Positions 7,514 through 13,609 of a stretch of DNA of 21,810 nt are shown here, in pieces. The stretch is from a virus. The stretch lies in the IMG/VR virus record IMGVR_UViG_3300036846_000704, positions 1 through 21,810 of that record. The stretch is one strand, 5' to 3'. The position numbers were made by a program, and so were the translations under genes. The number at the start of each line of letters is the position of its first letter. The first letter of the stretch is position 1. Below the pieces are notes generated by a model. That model saw only the letters and a program-made list of their open reading frames with translations. It did no database searches and had not been told where the DNA came from.

Positions 7514-7768
7514 TCATCCTCTTTTTGGGCGTCTCTGAACGCGCCGCTTGCCCAAACCGTTGCTAAAACTTAACGGCAGAGAAATTTGCGCTGCGGTTTG
7601 GGCATCCTTCGCGAGACATCTCTTGCGTGCATTGCTCGTGTGACATCTCTTGGGCTGTGTTGCTTGACACATTGCTACTCGCACACGAGGACACTCGCAG
7701 CCGTAGTTCTGACAGATGCCATCGATCTCTGTGCAGCCACATCTGAAGCAAGTGCTCGTCGTGCTCAT
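7514..7768 (-). CDS. small Cys-rich, probably zinc-binding protein
   Basis: 84 aa. Starts at ATG 7768 in an ATGA overlap with the upstream gene. Residues 7-25 (CFRCGC...ICQNYGCECP) hold several Cys pairs of zinc-finger type; further single Cys follow and the tail is basic (GKRRVQRRPKRG). Its stop lies in the ribosome-binding region of the small terminase gene, so it is likely co-translated with packaging genes. Unknown function. Confidence 0.6.
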   Translation of the reverse strand: MSTTSTCFRCGCTEIDGICQNYGCECPRVRVAMCQATQPKRCHTSNARKRCLAKDAQTAAQISLPLSFSNGLGKRRVQRRPKRG

Positions 7769-7923
7769 GAGCGATTGATTGCGAGCATTGCGAACACGAT
7801 GAACGTCGCGAGAATCGCGAGCAGTGACGCCCAACGTGGGCGCACTTTGTCTGCGTAGATTGTGACATACAACAGCAAGAGATATGCAGCGCACTTGAAG
7901 CAATAGCTCGTCGTTGTGGTCAT
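7765..7923 (-). CDS. 52-aa two-span membrane protein
   Basis: Too short to be obvious, but flanked by ATGA overlaps on both sides. Begins MTTTTSYCFKC, then two hydrophobic spans (AAYLLLLYVTIYA and ASLLAILATFIVFAMLAI) separated by a basic loop DKVRPRW. The two-helix, tiny format is compatible with a holin-like or other small phage membrane protein, but there is no neighbouring endolysin to support lysis. The MTTTT start recalls the rightward first genes, though no promoter module precedes it. Confidence 0.55.
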   Translation of the reverse strand: MTTTTSYCFKCAAYLLLLYVTIYADKVRPRWASLLAILATFIVFAMLAINRS

Positions 7924-8006
7924 GTCCAAGTCCACGGGATGTTTTCGCTGTAGCAGAACAGCAGCACTGGTGTGCCTGAGCCAATGAAGTCGATCGACGA
8001 GATCAT
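7920..8006 (-). CDS. 28-aa peptide gene in the leftward overlap chain
   Basis: Starts at ATG 8006 in an ATGA overlap with the 76-aa gene and ends in an ATGA overlap with the 52-aa membrane protein gene. The peptide MISSIDFIGSG...WTWT is moderately hydrophobic. It is supported mainly by the unbroken overlap chain; it may be a coupling peptide rather than a functional protein. Confidence 0.4.
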   Translation of the reverse strand: MISSIDFIGSGTPVLLFCYSENIPWTWT

Positions 8007-8233
8007 GATCGTGCTCGATTGAACGCAGTCATCAGCTCGCGTGCTTCACGTGTCGTGATCACTGAGCAATGAGTTGCAGTGTGCTCGCGCATCTGTGGTG
8101 CGCGACCTCTGCATGCGCACTGTTGAGCGAGTGTGTCGCGAGATGTCGCGTGGCTTTTCTTCACGCTCGACAGCTGCTCGCGACGTTTCTCATCGTGTTG
8201 TTGGTGTTGGTTAGAGATGTCGCTCGTGCTCAT
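8003..8233 (-). CDS. 76-aa polar protein, unknown function
   Basis: Begins MSTSDISNQHQQHDEKRREQ, strongly hydrophilic, with a single CAC pair in the middle (QQCACRGR) and an ALMTAF-like helical end. Coupled by ATGA to genes on both sides in the leftward chain that leads to the terminase. No recognisable family. Confidence 0.5.
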   Translation of the reverse strand: MSTSDISNQHQQHDEKRREQLSSVKKSHATSRDTLAQQCACRGRAPQMREHTATHCSVITTREARELMTAFNRARS

Positions 8234-8343
8234 TGATCAGCGATGAATAGCAGAATGAACGCGACAACGGCGAGAAAGAAAAGCGCGAGCACGATGAGCG
8301 CTGTGATCTTTGCGTTGCGCTCGTTGACAGCTGGTGTGTTCAT
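8230..8343 (-). CDS. 37-aa single-span membrane peptide
   Basis: Reads MNTPAVNERNAK, then one long hydrophobic helix (ITALIVLALFFLAVVAFILLF) and a short IADQ end. Start in a TGATG overlap with the upstream gene, stop in an ATGA overlap with the downstream gene. A hydrophilic N-terminus with one C-terminal span is the shape of many tiny phage membrane proteins. Function unknown. Confidence 0.55.
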   Translation of the reverse strand: MNTPAVNERNAKITALIVLALFFLAVVAFILLFIADQ

Positions 8344-8465
8344 CAGTGCATCCAGTGTTCCCAGTTTTCGTCGTCACGCGTTGGGTGCAATAGCACGTAG
8401 AAAAGACACGCGATCGCTGAGATGATCAGCAGCGCTGTGCTCGCGATGACGATGCGCGTGATCAT
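8343..8465 (-). CDS. 40-aa single-span membrane peptide
   Basis: MITR followed by a hydrophobic helix of about 22 residues (IVIASTALLIISAIACLFYV) and an acidic, Trp-containing tail (DDENWEHWMH), predicting N-in or signal-anchor topology. ATGA overlap with the upstream SEC-C gene and TGATG overlap with the next membrane peptide. Unknown role. Confidence 0.55.
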   Translation of the reverse strand: MITRIVIASTALLIISAIACLFYVLLHPTRDDENWEHWMH

Positions 8466-8668
8466 GTGTGCGGTGCTATGTGACAGCAGAACTTGAATTT
8501 TTTGCCGCTGCCGCAGCCGCAAGGCGAATAGAGATTGATCTGCTTGTTCAATCGTTCGAGCGCAGTCAGATCGCGCACGACAGGCACAAGCAGACAATCG
8601 TTGATCATCTTCTTGTGCTCGTCTGTGAGTTCGTGGAGTTCGTGAATCTCGCCTGTGTAAGGGTTCAT
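8462..8668 (-). CDS. SEC-C motif small zinc protein
   Basis: 68 aa. The C-terminal part PCGCGSGKKFKFCC (residues 49-62) is a textbook SEC-C metal-binding motif (CxCGSGxKxKxCC), as at the end of SecA and in many small proteins; it binds zinc and may contact protein or nucleic acid. The N-terminal 45 residues are helical (ELTDEHKKMINDCLL). It is the first gene of the leftward chain, starting 28 nt below a TCTACT -10-like element. Its role in the phage is unknown. Confidence 0.8.
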   Translation of the reverse strand: MNPYTGEIHELHELTDEHKKMINDCLLVPVVRDLTALERLNKQINLYSPCGCGSGKKFKFCCHIAPHT

Positions 8669-8735
8669 GCGTTTTAGACGCTACACACGAGCACAGAGTA
8701 GAAAAAGCGCAAAAAGAGCGTGCTGAATGTGCTCG
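8669..8735 (-). promoter_or_regulatory. leftward promoter candidate, mirror-image relative of the repeated module
   Basis: On the minus strand this region reads TTTTTGCGC, then TCTACT (complement of 8697-8702), CTGTGCTCG, and later GCGTCTAAAACGC just before the ATG. TTGCGC...TCTACT...TGTGC resembles the core of the rightward modules, so leftward and rightward units may share a regulator. The -35 is poor and the distance to the ATG (28 nt) is longer than the usual 17-18. No ATGACAACGA start follows. Confidence 0.45.
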
Positions 8736-8799
8736 AAAAATAGTTGAAAAAAGTGTTGCGTGCAGGTAGAATTGTGTCAGAGTGTTCGCATGACAACGA
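8736..8799 (+). promoter_or_regulatory. promoter-start module, copy 2 (best sigma70 match)
   Basis: AAAAATAG then TTGAAA (8744-8749), 17-nt spacer, TAGAAT (8767-8772), 17 nt, ATGACAACGA at 8790. This is a good sigma70-type match, which anchors the reading of the other copies. The 17-mer AAAAATAGTTGAAAAAA (8736-8752) is identical in copies 3 and 8. No Shine-Dalgarno is visible between the -10 and the ATG. Confidence 0.8.
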
Positions 8800-9041
8800 C
8801 AGAAAAAGCAGAACAAGTGATCAGAGTTGCGATTCAAAGCTGCCACGCTGGCGACATCTACGTGTCGAGCGACGGCAGCAGACGTGAGATCAGCAGAGTC
8901 GTGCGACCGACTCGCAAGATGTGGTCACACGCGAGACTGTATTTCCGCTCAGGCGGCAGCACGTGCATGAACAAGAACACGATCGTGACGATCATTGCAG
9001 GTCGCAACAACAAAGCGCAGAAAGCGAGCGTGCAATCATGA
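8790..9041 (+). CDS. 83-aa basic protein, first gene of rightward operon
   Basis: MTTTEKAEQVIRVAIQ, then a beta-like region (GDIYVSSDGSRREISRVVRP) and a basic end rich in Lys, Arg and Asn. The VSSDGSRREISRV stretch resembles small SH3-like folds, but I do not recognise a family. Starts at the ATGACAACGA of module copy 2; ends in an ATGA overlap with the next gene. Confidence 0.7.
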   Translation: MTTTEKAEQVIRVAIQSCHAGDIYVSSDGSRREISRVVRPTRKMWSHARLYFRSGGSTCMNKNTIVTIIAGRNNKAQKASVQS

Positions 9042-9271
9042 AAACACTCAAGCAACTCATCACTGACGAGCAGCAGCGCAACGACGCAGCTGACGATCGA
9101 CTGCGCTGCTTTGCGATCAATAAGTTCGGCTCTGGCGAGCACGCCTACGCTGACAACGCGTCGCTGAAATACTTCAAGAGCGACTACGTGCGCGAATGTC
9201 TGCTCAGGTGCGCGCAGTGCGAGAACGTGATGCAACATGCGCGCGATCGAGCGAAAGTGCTCGCGTCATGA
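9038..9271 (+). CDS. 77-aa protein, unknown function
   Basis: MKTLKQLITDEQQRNDAADDRLRCFAINKFG then YADNASLKYFKSDYVREC and a CAQC pair near the C-terminus. Soluble and helical; the Cys residues could bind metal weakly. ATGA overlaps at both ends place it in the copy-2 operon. The ATG at 9038 is used rather than upstream in-frame codons because of the overlap. Confidence 0.6.
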   Translation: MKTLKQLITDEQQRNDAADDRLRCFAINKFGSGEHAYADNASLKYFKSDYVRECLLRCAQCENVMQHARDRAKVLAS

Positions 9272-9486
9272 AAAAGCGTTGCGATCGCTGCGGCAGTGTT
9301 CTGCACACACGTGATAAGTGCGGCGTCACGACGACCATGCTGCGCGAAAGATTCGAGAAGCTCGACGCGGGCGTGAAGTCACGACTGCGCGACAGAGCGC
9401 GCAAACTCGCAGAGAGCGGTCGCACGACGCTCACAGAAGACGGCTGCCTGATGCGCGAGATCGAGTTCTACTTCATGGATCGCTGA
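9268..9486 (+). CDS. 72-aa zinc-knuckle-like protein
   Basis: Opens MKKRCDRCGSVLHTRDKCG: C-x2-C...H...C spacing of a zinc knuckle or ribbon within the first 20 residues, followed by a basic helix (LRERFEKLDAGVKSRLRDRARKLAE). Likely a small nucleic-acid- or protein-binding factor (inference). Coupled by ATGA upstream and TGATG downstream. Confidence 0.65.
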   Translation: MKKRCDRCGSVLHTRDKCGVTTTMLRERFEKLDAGVKSRLRDRARKLAESGRTTLTEDGCLMREIEFYFMDR

Positions 9487-9761
9487 TGAACATCTACGAT
9501 CACCAACTGAAATACGAGCGCTGGTGGCTCAACAAGCGCTGTCGCTTCGCGAATCAGAGCACGCCGTTCAAGCGCGTCGTCAAAGTGATGCTCTACGGGC
9601 CGCCGAGCTTCATCTACGGCTGCGTGTTTCTGCACTTCGATGACGGCAGCAATGCGCCCGTGATGCACGGCAACTCGTTCAAGCCGCGCAAGTGCGATGT
9701 CGAAGTCGAGCGTGCGCTTCCTGAATGCGAGCTGTGCAAAAAGCAACAGTGTCCCGGTTGA
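9486..9761 (+). CDS. 91-aa protein, unknown function
   Basis: MNIYDHQLKYERWWLNKRCRFAN, a beta-like centre (VKVMLYGPPSFIYGCVFLHFDDG) and a C-terminal CELCKKQQC motif that could bind zinc. Aromatic-rich N-terminus. Starts in a TGATG overlap; its stop overlaps a TTG that may start a further tiny gene. No family recognised. Confidence 0.6.
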   Translation: MNIYDHQLKYERWWLNKRCRFANQSTPFKRVVKVMLYGPPSFIYGCVFLHFDDGSNAPVMHGNSFKPRKCDVEVERALPECELCKKQQCPG

Positions 9762-9880
9762 AGACGATCGTGAAATTCATCGTGCTCTGCTTGCGCTACA
9801 GGCGCCTGATGTGGCGGCGCGCACGACTGATCGCAGAGAACAAGCGATTGCGCAGACGAGTCGAGACTCTCGCTCAATGA
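9758..9880 (+). CDS. 40-aa Arg-rich peptide gene with TTG start (tentative)
   Basis: A TTGA overlap with the previous stop opens a 40-codon frame: a short hydrophobic start (KTIVKFIVLCLRY) and then a strongly basic stretch (RRLMWRRARLI, KRLRRRVETLAQ). A GTG at 9770 is an alternative start. Supported by the overlap pattern and codon flavour only. Confidence 0.4.
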   Translation: MKTIVKFIVLCLRYRRLMWRRARLIAENKRLRRRVETLAQ

Positions 9881-9890
9881 CGAGCTGAGA

Positions 9891-9940
9891 CAGTGCGATC
9901 GCAACGAAAGCACGGCGGGAATCCGTCGGCGATCGCACTG
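9891..9940. repeat. perfect 12-bp inverted repeat with internal hairpin
   Basis: Left arm CAGTGCGATCGC (9891-9902) and right arm GCGATCGCACTG (9929-9940) are exact reverse complements separated by 26 nt. The loop itself contains ACGG...CCGT. There is no U-tract, so it is not a standard terminator; it lies just upstream of promoter copy 3, after the last gene of the copy-2 operon. It may be an operator, an RNA processing site or a Rho-type end. Confidence 0.75.
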
Positions 9941-9952
9941 AATCTCGACTGC

Positions 9953-10016
9953 AAAAATAGTTGAAAAAAGTGTTGCACACCTTTCTACTTGTGCGAAAGT
10001 GCTCACATGACAACGA
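9953..10016 (+). promoter_or_regulatory. promoter-start module, copy 3 (closest to consensus)
   Basis: AAAAATAG, TTGAAA (9961-9966), 17-nt spacer, TCTACT (9984-9989), 17 nt, ATGACAACGA at 10007. Arms GCACA (9975-9979) and TGTGC (9990-9994) flank the -10 with a 10-nt centre, a good operator candidate. No Shine-Dalgarno. Confidence 0.8.
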
Positions 10017-10273
10017 CAACAACAGCAGTGAAGTTTCTGAAAAAAGGCGTGCGCTCAGCTGGCAAATATCATCCCTGTTGGTATTCGCTGACGACGCTGA
10101 TCGACGGTCGCATCGCCGTGACGCTGTATGCGAAAAGCATCTTGACGGGTTTGCCAGCAGCGCTGCGCCCGATCAATAACAGCGACATGCAGAGCGACTA
10201 CTTCGAGAACGATCATGTGCGCTTTTTCGAAGGCAGCGCAGAGTTCGCGATGCTGAAAGGGTTGTGCTCATGA
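10007..10273 (+). CDS. 88-aa phage protein with a DYFE-type motif
   Basis: MTTTTTAVKFLKKG at the module start. The centre IAVTLYAKSILTGLPAAL and the later NSDMQSDYFENDHVRF resemble the N-x-S-D...DYFExDxxR strings seen in small phage and plasmid proteins of unknown function (recollection, not searched). Mixed alpha/beta, soluble. First gene of the copy-3 operon, ATGA overlap with the next. Confidence 0.7.
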   Translation: MTTTTTAVKFLKKGVRSAGKYHPCWYSLTTLIDGRIAVTLYAKSILTGLPAALRPINNSDMQSDYFENDHVRFFEGSAEFAMLKGLCS

Positions 10274-10584
10274 GCGTGCCGACAATGACAGAAGAGCAGA
10301 TCGCAGCGTTCGAGCAGAGCGTCACACGCTTGCTGCAAGCGCGCTGGGACACGGGCAAGATCACAGACTGGGCGATCAGCGCTGCGAGCGGTTACGGGCG
10401 ATTCTGGGAGTCGCGTGAGCACGCGCTGAGCGTGATCAATGCGAAGTGCAGAGAACTCAATGCAGAGCAACGTCGCGTCTACAATGACGCACTCGCAGCT
10501 GCGCGCAGATCGATCGAACGAGACCCGCTCGCGTTTCTGCACAAAGCGATCGGTGCAAAGTCGAACCCGAGGCCACGTCAATGA
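10270..10584 (+). CDS. 104-aa helical protein, unknown function
   Basis: MSVPTMTEEQIAAFEQSVTRLLQARWDTG, then WAISAASGYGRFWESR and long helices (VYNDALAAARRSIERD). All-alpha, soluble, no Cys cluster. Start taken at the ATGA overlap (10270). Coupled to the next gene by ATGA. No family recognised. Confidence 0.65.
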   Translation: MSVPTMTEEQIAAFEQSVTRLLQARWDTGKITDWAISAASGYGRFWESREHALSVINAKCRELNAEQRRVYNDALAAARRSIERDPLAFLHKAIGAKSNPRPRQ

Positions 10585-10844
10585 CTGCGAAGACGTCATC
10601 GATCAACGGCGTGACGCGTCTGCACTCATTCGAGATCGACATCACGAAGTTCGAGCGCAAGGGCGCCATCATGTGTTCAGGCGACGAAGCGAGCACGCTC
10701 GGCTTCAAGCCGGGAGAGTTTCCTGACAGCTTTCACTTGAACGGCCCGCTCGGCACGTTCTTGCTGTTCGAAGTGCTGCGTGACGGCAGTCACGCGTATC
10801 ACAGCGCAGACGGCAACTGCAGATTCACGATCTTCAACGACTGA
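10581..10844 (+). CDS. 87-aa protein, unknown function
   Basis: MTAKTSSINGVTRLHSFEIDITKFE then EFPDSFHLNGPLGTFLLFEVLRDGS and a beta-like end (CRFTIFND). Mostly beta, acidic C-terminus. ATGA overlap with the previous gene; 4-nt gap before the next. No family recognised. Confidence 0.65.
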   Translation: MTAKTSSINGVTRLHSFEIDITKFERKGAIMCSGDEASTLGFKPGEFPDSFHLNGPLGTFLLFEVLRDGSHAYHSADGNCRFTIFND

Positions 10845-10848
10845 TCGC

Positions 10849-11064
10849 ATGAGACGCAACGGCTACAAGACAGCAGAGATCGTCGAACGCACGCCGACAC
10901 GCATGCCGCAGAAATTCAGGTGCGCGTGCAGCAGACTGCATGTGCTCAGCACCTACGTGTTCGCGCACTTTCACGAAACACTTTTTCACACGTGCGACTG
11001 CGGTCGTAAGAACATCATCAAGAGCGGCGTCGTGCAGACTCCGATCAAGGCACCGAAAAAATGA
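10849..11064 (+). CDS. 71-aa Cys-pair protein, likely zinc ribbon
   Basis: The centre holds CACSRLH and, about 27 residues on, CDCGRKN, a C-x-C...C-x-C arrangement compatible with a zinc ribbon. Both termini are basic (MRRNGYK; VVQTPIKAPKK). Probably a small nucleic-acid-associated protein (inference). Followed by an ATGA overlap. Confidence 0.6.
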   Translation: MRRNGYKTAEIVERTPTRMPQKFRCACSRLHVLSTYVFAHFHETLFHTCDCGRKNIIKSGVVQTPIKAPKK

Positions 11065-11249
11065 AAAACAAAAAGCCACGAAAGACGCCTAGCGAAGCGA
11101 AGCGCACAAAGATCGCGAGCGACTTCAAGGTTGCGATCGTCAACGGGCGTCACGTGATCATGCTGCGCAAGTTCAACGTCGTCGTCGCAGAGTTCGCTGA
11201 GAACACAGCAGACGCTGTCGACTTTTTCACTGACATTCTCGGCACGTGA
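11061..11249 (+). CDS. 62-aa protein, unknown function
   Basis: Very basic N-terminus (MKNKKPRKTPSEAKRTK) and a compact beta-beta-alpha body (FKVAIVNGRHVIMLRKFNVVVAEF, then DAVDFFTDIL). ATGA overlap upstream, GTGA overlap downstream. The layout could suit a nucleic-acid-binding mini-protein, but there is no recognised family. Confidence 0.6.
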   Translation: MKNKKPRKTPSEAKRTKIASDFKVAIVNGRHVIMLRKFNVVVAEFAENTADAVDFFTDILGT

Positions 11250-11521
11250 AGATCACACCTTGCATGATGCGCGTGATGCGAGCTGTCGAGCAGCTCGAAG
11301 ACTGCGGTGCGCGCACGATCGACGAAGCGATGTGGCCTGATCGTCACTGCTACAAGCCGCTGAGGGCGGGCCAATACGCTGGGCGTCTCGTGCAGCTCGG
11401 ACTGCTGCGCAAGCGCTACGAAGAGCACCACAGCCTGCGCGATCGCACTCGTGTCGTCGCGATGACTGTCGAATACCGCTTGAGCGAACTCGCGCGAGAC
11501 ATTCTGCGATCTGAGCGATGA
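11246..11521 (+). CDS. 91-aa winged-helix-like protein (GTG start)
   Basis: Pattern of a small winged helix: CMMRVMRAVEQL (helix 1), ARTIDEAM (helix 2), YKPLRAGQYAGRLVQLGLLRKRY (recognition helix ending in the typical G-L-L), then a wing and VEYRLSELARDILRSE. This resembles MarR/phage wHTH proteins. The GTG start lies in a GTGA overlap. Penultimate gene of the copy-3 operon; could be a transcriptional regulator (inference). Confidence 0.6.
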   Translation: MKITPCMMRVMRAVEQLEDCGARTIDEAMWPDRHCYKPLRAGQYAGRLVQLGLLRKRYEEHHSLRDRTRVVAMTVEYRLSELARDILRSER

Positions 11522-11715
11522 AAAAGCGCATCCCTGACATCTCGACGCATCCCTACGTCGACGGCTGGTCTCGCGAAGCGATGACTGAAGCAGAAGAGAC
11601 TGCGCACATCGCAGCGCGCAAGAGACGCGGGCTTGCTGTGCGCTTTTCGCGATCGAAAAAAAAGACGAAAAAAGTGCTTGCGCACAAATCTACAAGTGCG
11701 AAAGTGTCGACATGA
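11518..11715 (+). CDS. 65-aa basic protein whose C-terminus is encoded by promoter module copy 4
   Basis: MKKRIPDISTHPYVDGWSRE, then helical MTEAEETAHIAARKRRG, and a Lys/Ser-rich tail (SRSKKKTKKVLAHKSTSAKVST). The tail is translated straight through the -35, dyad and -10 of module copy 4; the stop TGA overlaps the next gene's ATG. The body looks real from the ATGA overlap and codon flavour; the tail may simply be permitted coding of a regulatory site. Confidence 0.55.
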   Translation: MKKRIPDISTHPYVDGWSREAMTEAEETAHIAARKRRGLAVRFSRSKKKTKKVLAHKSTSAKVST

Positions 11716-11721
11716 CAACGA
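11655..11721 (+). promoter_or_regulatory. promoter-start module, copy 4 (inside a gene)
   Basis: AAAAAAAAGACGAAAAAAG, CTTGCGCACA, TCTACA (11689-11694), 17 nt, ATGACAACGA at 11712. Dyad arms GCAC (11682-11685) and GTGC (11696-11699). The -35 is weak (ACGAAA, 18-nt spacer). It lies wholly within the 3' end of the 65-aa gene. No Shine-Dalgarno. Confidence 0.7.
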
Positions 11722-12293
11722 CAGATCATTCAGAAAAAGTCCGACAGCTTCGCAGTCTCATTCGTCGCAACGTGTGCAGCACGCTGCGTGTCGTGATGAG
11801 TCGCGGAACTGCTTGGGGAAACGTCAAGATTAAAGGCAGCGGCGAGTTCGGCGTGTTCAACGAGAACGAGAAGTCAGCGCTGTCGAAGCACAATTTCAAC
11901 TACGGCGCGAACTGCGGCATCATCATGTATGAGAGCGTTGACGCTACGATCGCGCGCTTGCAGAAGATCGAGACAGCGAACTCGATCACGTCGATCACGG
12001 GCGCAGGTCGTGAAGCGATTCTCGCGCAACGTTTCGAGTCGCGCTTCATCAACATCGCTGCGACCACAATCGATGGTCGCGCGATCTCGACACAAGTGTG
12101 GGCAGAGTCGCAAGACGAGGCTGACAACGCAGCAGAGCGCATCCTCGTCAAGTGGTGCACGCCTGATCAAGAACGCTGGCACGGCAAGCTCGTGCTCGCG
12201 ACAATCTTCGACATGAAGACGAAGCAGACGCGCTGCTTCAAAGTGCGCGGCAGTTCGATCTACGACATCACGGACGAGGTGGTGCGATCATGA
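11712..12293 (+). CDS. 193-aa protein, unknown function, first gene of copy-4 operon
   Basis: MTTTDHSEKVRQLRSLIRRNVC; a beta-rich region (GNVKIKGSGEFGVFNENEK, then CGIIMYESVDATIARLQK) and a C-terminal half (FINIAATTIDGRAISTQVWAESQDEADNAAERILVKWC). The second half has the look of small alpha/beta domains, but I recognise no family or catalytic motif. It ends in ATGA overlap with the next gene. Larger than most of its neighbours. Confidence 0.75.
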   Translation: MTTTDHSEKVRQLRSLIRRNVCSTLRVVMSRGTAWGNVKIKGSGEFGVFNENEKSALSKHNFNYGANCGIIMYESVDATIARLQKIETANSITSITGAGREAILAQRFESRFINIAATTIDGRAISTQVWAESQDEADNAAERILVKWCTPDQERWHGKLVLATIFDMKTKQTRCFKVRGSSIYDITDEVVRS

Positions 12294-12601
12294 GCAAGAT
12301 CAAGACGCACACACCTGGCAAATTCGATCACGCATGGCGTGAAGGAGTTTTGCGATCGAACGACGAGACGCTGCGCGTGCTCGACGCGCTGATCGCAGCA
12401 GCGAAGCACTTCAACGAGGTCGTCGGCAGCGCTACAGCTGCAGAGTTCGATCGCGCTGACAGACAGCTGCGCAACGCGATCACTGACGCTGAGCTGCTGC
12501 GCAAACCTACGAAGACGATCAAGCTGAGCGGCAACATGGTCGACGCGACTGATCGCGATCTCTTAGGCAACCCAACACTCGAAGGCGACTGCAGACTATG
12601 A
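12290..12601 (+). CDS. 103-aa helical protein, unknown function
   Basis: MSKIKTHTPGKFDHAWREG followed by two long helices (TLRVLDALIAAAKHFNEVVG and AAEFDRADRQLRNAITDAELL) and a polar end. No Cys cluster or membrane segment. ATGA overlaps on both sides. Confidence 0.65.
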   Translation: MSKIKTHTPGKFDHAWREGVLRSNDETLRVLDALIAAAKHFNEVVGSATAAEFDRADRQLRNAITDAELLRKPTKTIKLSGNMVDATDRDLLGNPTLEGDCRL

Positions 12602-13020
12602 GCAAAAACGGCAAAACAAAAAACGACATCAAAGTCATCGAACGCACACTCAAACTGCTGATCAAGCGCGAGCGCGAGAAGTCGCGCGAGGCAGCTGAAC
12701 TGAGCAGGCGCTGCAGCGCTCACGCACAGCATGCAAGTCGCACGCTCAGCGTGTTCAGACGACTCGCAGCATCGTCACACTTTTCGTCATGCGCACTCGT
12801 GTGCGCAGTTGTCATCACGTGCGCGTCCGTCACGGGCGCGCACGCTGACGATCGACACTGCAAGCGCGATCGCGACGACGACAACAAGAACTACATCTTG
12901 CGACGACAAGAGGCCTATCAGGTGCAAGGCGTCCCGACGTCGCGTCTGATCATCGGCAAGCGCGAGATCGACTTCTATCGCGACGGCAAAGCGTTCGAGA
13001 AAGACAATCGACTGCGATGA
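12598..13020 (+). CDS. 140-aa protein with internal signal/anchor segment
   Basis: Residues 1-50 are basic and helical (IKVIERTLKLLIKREREKSREAAE). Residues about 63-78 (SCALVCAVVITCASVT) are hydrophobic, ending in GAHADD, which looks like a signal-peptidase site. The rest (HCKRDRDDDNKNYILRRQEAYQ, then IGKREIDFYRDGKAFEKD) is polar, presumably periplasmic. Either a signal-anchored protein with a cytoplasmic coiled coil, or an internal GTG (about codon 52, VFRRLAAS) starts a separately exported protein. Start follows the ATGA overlap. Confidence 0.6.
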   Translation: MSKNGKTKNDIKVIERTLKLLIKREREKSREAAELSRRCSAHAQHASRTLSVFRRLAASSHFSSCALVCAVVITCASVTGAHADDRHCKRDRDDDNKNYILRRQEAYQVQGVPTSRLIIGKREIDFYRDGKAFEKDNRLR

Positions 13021-13184
13021 GCGGCGACGACTTCAACACGCTTCAGAGACGCAAGACGATCGTCTGTCTGTGTCTCATGTTTGCAGCGCAGAATCACAGC
13101 ATCATGCTCGCTGGCGTCACTGCAGCGCTTGCAGCGAGTTTCTTCTGGAGCTGGCGCATCTTACTGAAGGGCGGTTCACTGTGA
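13017..13184 (+). CDS. 55-aa small membrane protein
   Basis: MSGDDFNTLQRRK then a hydrophobic stretch (TIVCLCLMFAAQ) and a second one (IMLAGVTAALAASFFWSWRILL). ATGA overlap upstream and GTGA overlap downstream. Probably one or two spans; function unknown. It directly follows the anchored 140-aa protein, so the two could act together at the membrane (inference). Confidence 0.6.
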   Translation: MSGDDFNTLQRRKTIVCLCLMFAAQNHSIMLAGVTAALAASFFWSWRILLKGGSL

Positions 13185-13609
13185 ACACGACGAGAACGTG
13201 CAGCAACTGCGGGCAAGTGAATCTCTTCTGGGCTAATAAGTGCCGACACTGTGATCACGTGCTCGTCATGACGCGAGCAGACTGGGAAAAGCTGATGGAA
13301 GCAACTGTCGATCGCCATATCTTCGAGATGAAACAAAAAGCAGCGCAAGAGCAAATCAGCGAAGATGATCACGATCGCATCGGCTTTCTGCTGCAGCGCG
13401 AGATGCACCATTTGATGAGGCTGAGCGATGAAGCGTGGCTGACGTTTCAACGAATCATCGAAGAGTCGCGCAAAGTGCAAGCTCTGCCGCACGAACCAAA
13501 ACCACGCAGTGAGGTGAAGTGCGAAGCGTGTCGTCGAGGCTGGCCGCTCAGCACGTCAGGGTTGCACGCTGTTCCTGGCAGTCTCAAGACTGTAGAATGC
13601 ACGGCATGA
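13181..13609 (+). CDS. 142-aa double zinc-motif protein (GTG start)
   Basis: N-terminal zinc ribbon CSNCGQ...KCRHCDH (residues 7-27), a helical middle (ADWEKLMEATVDRHIFEMKQ, then HHLMRLSDEAWLTFQRIIEES), and a C-terminal CEACRRGWPLSTSGLH...C motif like the short Cys/His knuckles common in phage proteins. The GTG at 13181 is chosen because it overlaps the previous stop as GTGA; upstream in-frame codons belong to the previous gene's region. Likely nucleic-acid or protein binding (inference). Confidence 0.7.
   Translation: MNTTRTCSNCGQVNLFWANKCRHCDHVLVMTRADWEKLMEATVDRHIFEMKQKAAQEQISEDDHDRIGFLLQREMHHLMRLSDEAWLTFQRIIEESRKVQALPHEPKPRSEVKCEACRRGWPLSTSGLHAVPGSLKTVECTA

Noticed and set aside
7508-7517. 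ATG at 7517 as the start of the small terminase
   Set aside because: It is in a different frame and stops after ten codons; the TTG at 7510 fits the Shine-Dalgarno spacing.
9971-9996. TTGCAC in the modules as the -35 with a -10 at GAAAGT
   Set aside because: The downstream hexamers (AAAGTG, ATCTTC, ACAAGT) do not resemble a -10 and are not conserved; TTGAAA with TCTACT or TAGAAT at 17-18 nt fits better.
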